From contig CM069445.1 of NCBI GenBank assembly GCA_035610835.1, positions 33,406,811-33,470,810 on the forward strand: DNA of 64,000 bases, in the 5' to 3' direction. The stretch comes from Ophiura sarsii (lineage: Eukaryota > Echinodermata > Ophiuroidea > Amphilepidida > Ophiuridae). Both the position numbers and the translations under genes were made by a program. The notes under the pieces were generated by a model. That model worked only from the letters and a program-made list of their open reading frames with translations. It ran no database searches and had not been told where the DNA came from. This document shows positions 42,401-54,232 of the stretch, one piece after another (the stretch's first letter is position 1; each line of letters opens with the position of its first letter).

Positions 42401-45400
42401 GTTAGTACACTCAAATTGTGGTGTCACATCTTTTTTACAGGCTGGGTTGGATTTACTTTCCACCACTCCCATCACCAAAAATCGACACTGAAAAATGGTG
42501 ACGAATGGAGTGCACATCTTAGTGAGATGTGTGACTCACTGAGTATCATCAAAATCGTAAAAGTTGGAAGGGATAAGAAGTCATAACCGTCTTATAAACA
42601 AACTTAGAAACTATATTAAACGTAACGGAACCTACTCATACTTACGTAGGCTAGAGGCCAGATCTAAATCTTGCTAATTTATTTTCGAATGGGACACTTT
42701 TTAAAAAGGCCTGTAAAAATAACTTATTTTTCTGGGAATCGAAGGCTATCACTTATCTGAGAGTCAAATGAACTTTCATTGCATCAGTTCAACCACATAC
42801 ACTGCCAGAAGATTGATGGATTTACTTTGTATAGTACTTACCTTACCTGGGCTAATCCTTACTGCCGGAACCAAAACGTTTGCTGAATCATTCTTGAAGA
42901 TGCGCTAAACTCGTGCAATGTTTTGGAGTGTTAAAGTTTAGTTTGAGGCGTTGTACGATGCCATTTAACGGGCTATTCCTCATTTGCAATCAATTATAGG
43001 TAGTACACGGTAACCTAGAGTTCTTCATTGGCAGATTGAAGTATCCAGACGTTTCAGTAGCGCCTCCGCTGGAGATCATACTTCCCGTTATCTTCACTTT
43101 CATATTTATTGTGGCATTCATAGCTGTCGTGGTGTGGTACAAGACTAAATACGTTACAATGTTGCAAACGGAAAAAGAACTTTTGGACCGACTTAGAAAT
43201 CTACAGGGTAAGATATGCCAATGGCACATTATTCGAATAACATGTGTTACCATATTAGCATTTGAACATCAGACCAAGGAAAAACACCCTGATCTGCGAG
43301 CCTAACCAACCAATGATTTTGCGATTTTTATATCAATTGCTGTACACTTACCAGCTTCAATGAATAGCTGGTAGGCTTACTTCCCTCGAGCCGCAAAAAC
43401 ACAACATCTGAACATAATTCTAATCGGACTATTGTGTTTAGATCGAAAGTTTAACTTCGAAGTATTTTTATTATCAACACAGATAAATTTAATTTTAATA
43501 ATATTTTATATTTTGATGACAGAAAACCTGGTTGTTAAACAAGATGGCAAGATTGATAAGCCAATAATATTACCAAACAATGTGAAGATTAGTCAAGAGG
43601 ATGTCAAGATCACTTTTAACCAGCTAACTATGGGGGCGTCTCTAGGAGAAGGTAAGGTGAACTAGACTTAATTCTCCAGTCGTCTAACGATATCGCTTTG
43701 ATATTACGTGCGCTATGTCATCAAGTTGACAAACAAGTCCATATCTAACCAACATCATCATCAACATAATATCATTAACATTTCGATTGAAAAAACCCCT
43801 GTAATATTTGCTCTTTTTTATTTTCATTATCTTGCAGGAGCTTTTGGTGAAGTATTTGAGGCAAACTTGCGATCATCTGATGGCCTTGAAACTAGTAAAG
43901 TTGCGATCAAAACAATCAAAGGTATTCATATCTAAATATCATTAGCAATATAACCAAGAAACGCTCGACATGCTGGAATTTACGTTATTTATTTATCTCT
44001 TGATTTGCTTAACTACATCAAGCGTTAATCAATATTTATAATATCCGAAATTCAGATGTTGCCCCAACATCTTTCAACCATATGGAAGTCTCATGATACC
44101 ATGTTATACTCCGAATCCAGTCTAACTTAGTTCCTTTTCCAAAGATAAAAGTGATAACACGATCTTCAAAGATCAGCCTAATGTGCAATATATATTAGTC
44201 AGTCGACAAGAGACAGTCTTCATAAGTCCCACTGGTCAAGGAGCAGTCATTCGGAATAGGTTCTAGTTGAGGTCAATATTCTTAGTAGATCAACGGCGAC
44301 GCCTTTTAAAGTCTTATTCTAAACTATTTTAACAGATGCTTCGAACCCAGCAGTTACAATCAAATTTCTTGAAGAGGGACTTATCATGAAAGACTTTCAC
44401 CATGACAATGTTCTGGAGTTGGTTGGATTAACCTTTAACCCGCAGGGTACCCCGATGGTGGTTCTTCCACTAATGAAGAATGGTGATCTGAAATCGTTCT
44501 TTAAAAAAGCACCTAAGGTAGGCCTAATTTGTATATCCTTACTACATACCACATTTTCATACCAATATACCGCCATAAAGGCACTCTCAGCCATTTTTTA
44601 CAGGTCTGTCTCTAGTTAATTGTTTCATGCTTTTCGTAATGCTTTAATTATGTATTTAGTTCCCCATATAAAGCCCAACGTCGATTCGTTTTGCCAAAAA
44701 ATGACTTTGTTTCAGCAGATATTATTATTAAATATCTTATTAAATTCATCAAAATAGTCTTCTTAGGCACCAGTAGAGTCAATTCCAGTCAATTCAATCA
44801 AAGATTTGTATGATGTTGACAGGAACTGAAGGATAGGCAGATGCTGTTATTGACGTTTGGATTGGACGTTGCCAAGGGAATGAATTACCTTGCTGGAAAG
44901 AAATTTGTTCACAGGGATCTGGCAGCGAGGAATTGCATGTAAGACTACAAAAATCACCCATAATTTCAGTCATTTGGTATATTAATCAGTCAGCTGTAGA
45001 ACGGTGCCCCGTTTCAATTGAGGGCGCTCTATTTAGTGACGCACTGCCGTCATTTTTTACACGCGATTCATCAAGTGACTGAAAACCGTCGCCCGCCAGC
45101 ATACGAACAAAAAACACTTTTCAATAGAGGGCGGGCTTGGGAACGGGACTGCGTTTCCAAGGGAACGGCCTTACGTCACAGTAATTTTCAAAATTCATAA
45201 AAAGCCGATTTTGCCGATTTTAAACAACGAAATAACTCTCTTATCACAGAGATAACCGTTACAAAGGCATCACTTCTGATTACTATAGGGCTTATATTTA
45301 ATGTAAAAATATCACACTTACCCTAAAAATTCTGTAAAATGGTGTAATCTTGTCTAGAAAATAGTGGTCTCATCGCAGCAAACCGGTCAAAAAAGATATA

Positions 45401-48400
45401 ATATTAGCTTGTGTCGTGTGATGTTGGGTTTCAAAGTTAAATTAAATCATCGAACTGGATGTCGCAAGGAGTTCTGGTACCTTATGCTGCCCTCAACTCG
45501 ATGGATAGTTACTTTTTATGCAGATAATTGGGGTAAAAGGCCGGCGAAATTATATGTGTAACCCGATTGTCACTATGTCAACTGGACCCCGATTGTACTG
45601 ATCGCCGCATAAAGTCTATGGCGTGTAATGTCATTCAAAAAGTGTATTTATATCGTTACCAGGGCTACATAATCATGATAATCACCTCGCTGGCGAATGC
45701 GCTTATTTGTTTTCTCTTCTCTTGGTACTTCAAGGATAATTCTAAGGATATTCGTATATATCCATAGGTTTACACGTTAAATGCGCAATTTAAAAATGGG
45801 TATTTTTCGACGTTATAAGAAACTGGTATCTTGAAATTTGGTATCAACCTAAAGATACAAGCCATGACTACTACTCAATAAATCATAATGTGGGGAATAA
45901 CCGGCATTTTTTCCCGCTAGAGCCTTTTGGAAACGTCCAATTTGGTTTTCCTGGTCACACGCAATTGTGGATTTAGATGATGGCGTCAGCTACTGGAAAT
46001 AACGTGAACACAAATGTCTTGGTTAAAATATTTAAAAAATCATCATTGCGTCAATTGCTTTGGACTTTAAGAACGGTGATGTATCTGTCAAAATTCACAT
46101 TATATTAATTTGGCCATAACATGTAATAAATACCCTATTTTAAACTGTAATTTAGACTAGGTCTCCCGTTTTGGAATAGAAACATACCCGGTTTTGAAAT
46201 ATTGCTTGAAAGGGTGCCGGACTAGACGGGATAAGGTATTGTGTACCCTTAATACCCCATTTCAGGCAATGACCACAACATTTTAAAATAGCTTAACCAT
46301 TGTCCCAAATAAATCACTGAAATAGCTCCGTTTTGGGTAATCTTTGCATATAAGAATATCTAGGGGACATTTTACATTCTCTGTCACAAATATGTTTGCA
46401 TTTTCTTTGTCATAGTATGAACCTTGTAGGTCCAGAGCCCGTCACATATGATTTCTAACCATCTGTACTTTATGGGTTAAAATCATATGTGGCAGGCTCC
46501 CATACTATTGGTTTGAAAGTGCCAGCCTTTCACCCGTATAATGAGTACCTGCTACGATTTGATTTAGGTTCGAAGGTAAAGATATGGAATTGGAATTTGA
46601 GGCCTTACATTAAATGGCATTAGTTTATCTGAAACAATGTGAATGCTAAGTATCGTTGTGTACTACTAACACATCTAACAATGCGTATTTACCATACAGG
46701 GTAGATGATAATTTGGTCGTGAAAATAGCCGATTTTGGCCTGTCACGTGATCTCTACGAAGCAGACGATTATGTGAGTGGAGATGTAAAGGCCAAACTAC
46801 CCGTGAAATGGATGGCACCAGAGAGCTTGGATCGACGAGTCTACAATGAGAAGACTGATGTGGTATGTACGCGTGTTTGTGCGCAATGAGAAAGTGTGGA
46901 GGAGATATTAAACTGTTTTTCAATAAATTAATTGGTTATATATTGTTATTTAAAATGAAAACGATATACAGATATGAAGAAATATGAAGCTCTTGTCAAT
47001 CTTTCACTCAAACGGTCGTCCGAATTAAGTTAACGTGACAATAAACAAACACAGAAAACAAAAGCCGAATACTCCTATCTAGGAGATAGCAAGGCTCGGT
47101 TGTCATAGTTGTAATCAGCCTTTGGCGTCATAATTTGTCGTTGTATTGTTCCATAATCCCATTCAATAAGATACATTGAACCAAATTTCTAGTAAAAAGG
47201 CAAGCAAGTAAGGCAGAGAGAAGAGGTTTACAGTAGACCAGCCAAAGGCAATAAATGTGCTCAAAAATATTTTATCACGGCATTCTTTGTTACAGTTTGT
47301 CAGCCAGGCTAAATAAAGTGCTCAAATTGTAAGGTTTCCAATGAAGGGGGTGACAAAAATAGAAACCGATTTTGGGGCCGTTTTCAGCATAAAAAGACCA
47401 TTTCTTGGGCAACAAATATTTGTTTGCGTTTTCTGTGTACATTTTATCTTTGAACAATGTACTATCCACCAATAATCAGTTCGACGTCATTTAATGTATA
47501 TTTAGGGAATAATTCGCACATAAAGCTGCTAAAATATAGAGAAAATAAAGGCACAAGGGAGTACAGAAGGGCACTTTTCTCAGTTTTATAGTTTTATTTG
47601 CCACTTATATTCGCTAGTTGATTAATCTATCACATAAGGCTTGAATATATCAAAAAACTAGTTTGACATGACATTTATTGATATTTTAATGATGACAAAT
47701 AGGGTAAAATTTAACATTAAGGTGGCATTCAAGGGTTATTTAACATGAGTGTATAGAATAACTAATAGTGAATTAGAGGCGTGTACTAGGCTGAGTCTTC
47801 CATGCACCCCAGGACTCCCCAAACCAACTTTTTAAACTTACTTTCATGGTCCTAAAACATATTCAGGGTGTTACCAACATTAATTATGGTGCTCTAAAGG
47901 GATTTTCAAGATGGTATCCAAAATGGCCGCCAAAATGATCAAATTTCATAAAAGGACATTATACAGGGTGTAACAAAAAAAGTTATACAATTTCGAAAAT
48001 ATTATTACAAATATTTCTAATGTCATTTTTGTTTCAAGGGTTCTTTGCTTGCAAAGGAAATGTCTTCAGTTTTGAAATAAACGTTATTTCATTCAAATCG
48101 GTGGTATAATCGCAAAGCAGTGACCAATTGTCTAAACTAGTCGTAAAATGGCTGGGGCCACTTTGCGTCTTAAAGTAGCAGAATCACAGAGAATAAATCA
48201 TAGAGTGAACATATGAATTAACTGTTTTTAGAGGTAAACATTTGCAAATCGTACACAACTGGGTAATGAAGCATGAAATATAAGTTTCTTTAAGATATTT
48301 CACGCTTTCATTCAGGATTCATTCACTCCAGCTTCACTTTGATTCTGTTACTTTTAAGACGCAAAGTGGCCCAAGTCATTTTAAGAGTAGTTTAGACAAT

Positions 48401-51400
48401 TGGTCACTTTTCTGCAATTATACCACCGATTTAAACGAAATAAAGTTTATTTCAAAGCTGAAGACATTTCCTTTGCAAACAAAGAACCCTTGAAACAAAG
48501 ATGACACATTTGTAATAATATTTTCAAAATTGTATAACTTTTTTTTGTTTCAGTTTGTCAGCCAGGCTAAATAAAGTGCTCAAATTGTAAGGTTTCCAAT
48601 GAAGGGGGTGACAAAAATAGAAACCGATTTTTGGGCCGTTTTCAGCATAAAAAGACCATTTCTTGGGCAACAAATATTTGTTTGCGTTTTCTGTGTACAT
48701 TTTATCTTTGAACAATGTACTATCCACCAATAATCAGTTCGACGTCATTTAATGTATATTTAAGGAATAATTCGCACATAAAGCTGCTAAAATATAGAGA
48801 AAATAAAGGCACAAGGGAGTACAGAAGGGCACTTTTCTCAGTTTTATAGTTTTATTTGCCACTTATATTCGCTAGTTGATTAATCTATCACATAAGGCTT
48901 GAATATATCAAAAAACTAGTTTGACATGACATTTATAGATATTTTTATGATGACAAATAGGGTAAAATTTAACATTAAGGTGGCATTCAAGGGTTATTTA
49001 ACATGAGTGTATAGAATAACTAATAGTGAATTAGAGGCGTGTACTAGGCTGAGTCTTCCATGCACCCCAGGACTCCCCAAACCAACTTTTTAAACTTACT
49101 TTCATGGTCCTAAAACATATTCAGGGTGTTACCAACATTAATTATGGTGTTCTAAAGGGATTTTCAAGATGGTATCCAAAATGGCCGCCAAAATGATCAA
49201 ATTTCATAAAAGGACATTATACAGGGTGTAACAAAAAAAGTTATACAATTTCGAAAATATTATTACAAATATTTCTAATGTCATTTTTGTTTCAAGGGTT
49301 CTTTGCTTGCAAAGGAAATGTCTTCAGTTTTGAAATAAACGTTATTTCATTCAAATCAGTGGTATAATCGCAAAGCAGTGACCAATTGTCTAAACTAGTC
49401 GTAAAATGGCTGGGGCCACTTTGCGTCTTAAAGTAGCAGAATCACAGAGAATAAATCATAGAGTGAACATATGAATTAACTGTTTTTAGAGGTAAACCTT
49501 TGCAAATCGTACACAACTGGGTAATGAAGCATGAAATATAAGTTTCTTTAAGATATTTCACGCTTTCATTCAGGATTCATTCACTCCAGCTTCACTTTGA
49601 TTCTGTTACTTTTAAGACGCAAAGTGGCCCAAGTCATTTTAAGAGTAGTTTAGACAATTGGTCACTTCTCTGCAATTATACCACCGATTTGAACGAAATA
49701 AAGTTTATTTCAAAGCTGAAGACATTTCCTTTGCAAACAAAGAACCCTTGAAACAAAGATGACACATTTGTAATAATATTTTCAAAATTGTATAACTTTT
49801 TTTTGTTACACCCTGTATCAGCCAACATATATCATGATGGTATATAGGATGTAAAGTAGACTACTAGAAACTCATATCCAGCACATTTGCTTCTTCAACA
49901 TATTTTAAATCAAAGATGGCGGCCAAAATGGCCGCCTTAACGTTAAATATCCTATAACAGCGTGTATTGCATTACATACACCAAATAATATATACTAATG
50001 CTTTTAGATATACGACTCACCTCTCTAACAGTTTTAAGTGCTTACCACTCTTCTAAATGGACCTCATCTAGTAATATAGTTAGCTAACTACCAGTATCTA
50101 ACTATCTATACAGATAGATTACTGATTGTATGATGATAATTAGCGGAAGTTAAAAAACCTACCTTAGCAGTAGAAATATCCAAAAGGATCACCAAACAGT
50201 TACAATCGACACCAATTATACATAAGTAGTAGTTGGAGTACTGCATGCGAACTGCCATAGATGGTAGAGAGGAAGTCCTAGGTTTTACAGTCAACCCCAG
50301 GCGCAGCCGTAGAGTCGGACCACTCATGGTAACAGATTTGGATTTCGTTGATGACATAGCACTAGTGTCTGACACTGCTGGCCAGGCGCAAAAACTCCTG
50401 GAAAGAGTTGAAATGGCAGCTCTACGTGTTGGCCTCCACATGAACGGCAAGAAAACAAAATACATGGTGTTTAACCAACAGGATCAGGTGACCATTAAAA
50501 CTACAAACTTCTTAGGAAACCAGTTCATGGCAAAATAAATACTGGACGACCGATGTTAAGCTATGTGAATATCCTATGTCAGGACACTGGACAAACTCCT
50601 GCTGAGATTAAGACCTGCATGGAAGATAGTGTCTGGAGAGCCATCGTTAATGTCCCACAGATGTCGCCGGAGTGAGTGAGTGAGTAGTTTGAATGTATCA
50701 ATGACCTTATTAATCGATTATATTATCATATATCCTTTTACTTAGTTGCTTGGGTCATTACCGTATCACTTGCGGTCATTAAACGATCACCTGGGGTGAT
50801 GAAATGATCACACAGGGTCATTACACGATCACTCTGAGTCATTCAATAATGGTCACTTGGGGATCATTGTGTCAATAGTCATGTTGGATCTAGTCAATAA
50901 ATAGTCACTTGGGGTCACTAAATAATCCCATCCGATTACTAGATGACGGCTTGGGTTATTAAATGATAAGCTGGGGGTCATTAAGATATCACTTGAGTTC
51001 ATTTTATGAACACTCAGGGTCATTAAACAATCACTTTGATTCATGAAATGGTCTGTTCGGGTCATCGAATAATCACTGGGGGTTATTAAGTGACCGATCG
51101 GGTCATTGAATAATTGCTCAGGATCATTACGCTGTCACTTGGGGTCCTTAAATGATCACCTGGGGTAATAAAATGATCAATCAGGGTCAACAAAATAATC
51201 AATCAGGGTCAATACATGATTTCTCGGGGTCATTAAACAATCACTTTGAGTCATATGGTCATTTCGGGTCATCGAAAGATCCCTGGGGATTATTTAAGCG
51301 ACCGATCCGGTCATTATATGATTGATTTGGGTCATTACGCTATAAATTTGGGTCATTAAATAACCATTTAAGGACTCAAAGTGAATATTTAATGACCCCG

Positions 51401-54201
51401 AGAAATCATTTATTGACCCTCAGTGATCATTTATTGACCCTGTGTTATCATCTATTGACCCTGATTGATCATTTTATTACCCCAGGTGATTATGTAATGA
51501 CCCTTAGTGAGAGCGTGGTGATCCCAATCAATCATTTAATGACACGAACGGTCACTTTATAACCCTGGGGATCATTTAATGACCCCAGGTGACCACTTAA
51601 TGACTCAAAGTGATCGTGTAATGACCCTGTGATCATTTCATCACCCCAGGGGATCGTTTAATGACCGCAAGTCATACGGTAATGACCCGAGCAATTAAGT
51701 AAGTAAAGGATATATGATAATATAATCGATTAATAAGGTACTTGATACATTCATACAGCTATAGCTTATGTATAATTGGTGTCGATTGTAACTGTTTGAT
51801 GATCCTTTGGATATTTCTACTACTAAGGTAGGTTTTTTCAACCCTAATTATCACCATAAAATCAGTAATCTATCTGTTTAGAAAGTTAGATACTGGTAGT
51901 TAGCTAAACATATTACTAGATGAGGTCCATTTAGGAGAGTGATAAGCAATTATCTGTTAGAGAAGCGAGTCGTATATCTAAAAGCATTAGTATATCAGTA
52001 GAACATATTATTTGCTGTATGTAATGCACTACACACTGTTAGGCTATAGGATATTTTACGTTAACACTTTCCACGCGGCTATTGGTTTTACCATTATACA
52101 AAACAGATATGTCAGAAACCTTTCCTCAAGGATTACTGAGCCAATGCTAGGCATGTTTGTGCTTATTCCAATGCATTTCTCGTGGTGATTCCAAATATGG
52201 TAATGAAACTCATTAACTTTGACATTTTTGAAAGATTTTGTGAAATTTTGGAATGGCATCTGCAGACGCCTGCCGCGTGGAAAGTGTTAAGGCGGCCATT
52301 TTTGCCGCCATCTTTGATTTAAAATGTTGAAGAAGCAAACGTGCTGGATATGAGTTTCTAGTAGTCTACTATACATCCTATATACCATTATCATATATGA
52401 AATTTGATCATTTTTGGCGGCCATTTTGGATGCCATCTTGAATATCCCTTTAGAACACCAAACTTAATGTTGGTAACGTCCTGAATACGTTTAGGACCAT
52501 GAAAGTAAGTAAGTTCAAAAAGTTGGTTTGGGGAGTCCTGGGGTGCACGGACGACTCCGCCTAGTATACGCCTCTAATTCACTATTAGTTATTCTATACA
52601 CTCATATCAAATAACCCTTGAATGCCCCTTTCATGTTAAATTTTACCCCATTTGTCATCATAAAAATATCTATAAACGTCTTAGACCATGTCATGTCATG
52701 TCAATCTAGTTTGTTGATTTATTCAAGACTCATCGAATATAAGTGGCAAATAAAACTATAAAACTGAGAAAAGTGCCCTTTTGTACTCCCTTGTGCCTTT
52801 ATTTTCTTCATATTTTAGCAGCTTTACGTACGAATTATTCCTTAAATATACATTAAATGACGTCGAACTGATTATTGGGGGATAGTATATTGTTCAAAGA
52901 TAAAATGTACACAGAAAACGCCAAAAAGAAAAATTTGCCCAAAAAGGGTCTTTTTATGCTGAAATTAGCCTGAATGACAAACTGTAACAAAGAATGCCAT
53001 GATAAAATATTTTTGAACACATTTATTGCCTTTGACTGGTCTACTGTTACCAGCCTTTTGGTTTTCTCTGGAGATATCGACAGATCCAAAATAATAAACC
53101 ACCATTCAGTCATGTCAAGACAATTTACCGCCCCCCCCCCCCCCCCCAACTTCCGAACGACAACAGCATAGATAGGTACCTGTTAACAAAGCTCGGTAAC
53201 ATAGCTAGGGTGACTTCAGTATAGAAGCTTCTGTCACCCAAACATTTTGTGTGTGAGTACCCGAAGGATGAGACCTTAGTAGGTTGTACCGTGGTGGTTA
53301 AGAGGATAGCTGAGCCAAAACAAGGGCGGGACAATACATAGGAGATTGTTACCCTTCTTTGGACAACATATTCTGTGCTTAGAGGAATAGTTGAATCTCT
53401 TCAGTGCACCAATCAATACGTTTTATGCCAATTCAATTGTAGAGTTTAAACTCTTTTCAACAATGTTATGATATAGGCTTGTAAGAGAATGTTTTATTTT
53501 GCTTCTTTGCAGTGGTCTTTTGCCGTGTTACTCTGGGAGATATTTTCTCATGGTGCGAGGCCATACGTCAACGTTCCAAACAGAGATGTATACTATCACA
53601 TCAATCAAGGAAACCGACTGCCATGTCCAACAGCTTGTCATCAAGAAATGTAAGGACTAGAACATTGGTTAAGGTAGTAAAATGGAAAATATCCACGCGC
53701 GAACTATTTTCACGCGCGAATCATTTTATGATACACAGTACGATCTACACACTAAAAGTTATCTATTCAAAATGTGAATAGATTTCCTTTTTAAATATTT
53801 TTGAATAGAAAAACTATTCAAAATGAAAAGAATCGTTTCATTTTGAATGACAAAATGCCGAGGGACGCTGGAATCGTTAATTTGCATATTTTACTTAGCC
53901 TTATATGAGCCGAGTAAATTGTGCAAATAGCTCATTAGTAAAATTGCAATGGTACAAAAATTAGCACCGGTGCTCGTTTGTACCATTTCAATTATGCTAA
54001 TGAGCTTATTTGCACCTTTTATTCATTTAAACCTATTATTTTACTTTAATTAAGTCGATGCATTCATTTAACACCATGGAATGTATATTGATATGTATGC
54101 ATATCTTCTCACTTGTTTTAAGAAAGTGAAGTTATTGTTCACTAAATAAATACATTGTGCAAGAACATAAACATCATAGAGTCAATGCCCCTGCAGCCCC
54201 C

Positions 54202-54232
<31 letters not shown>

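Larger units (their letters stand above)
47231..53046. mobile_element. 5.8-kb composite foldback element in intron 25
   Basis: The left end CAGTAGACCAG...GGCAATAAA is mirrored by the right end TTTATTGCC...CTGGTCTACTG, both flanked by TTA. The arms remain inverted copies inwards to about 51370, with moderate divergence. The left arm contains a tandem duplication (47286-49801), a mariner-type foldback and a LINE fragment; the right arm contains a TTAA-flanked MITE. The centre is a minisatellite that changes orientation. No transposase was seen; superfamily unknown. Confidence 0.8.

Noticed and set aside
47290..48730. Two identical minus-strand frames starting [19 protein letters not shown]
   Set aside because: Identity is explained by the recent tandem duplication of non-coding foldback DNA; the corresponding region in the right arm does not preserve the frame.
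50700..51700. CRISPR-like array of GTCATTAAA repeats with spacers
   Set aside because: Units are degenerate, spacing varies, the orientation flips in the middle, and the context is an animal intron. It is a minisatellite within a foldback.
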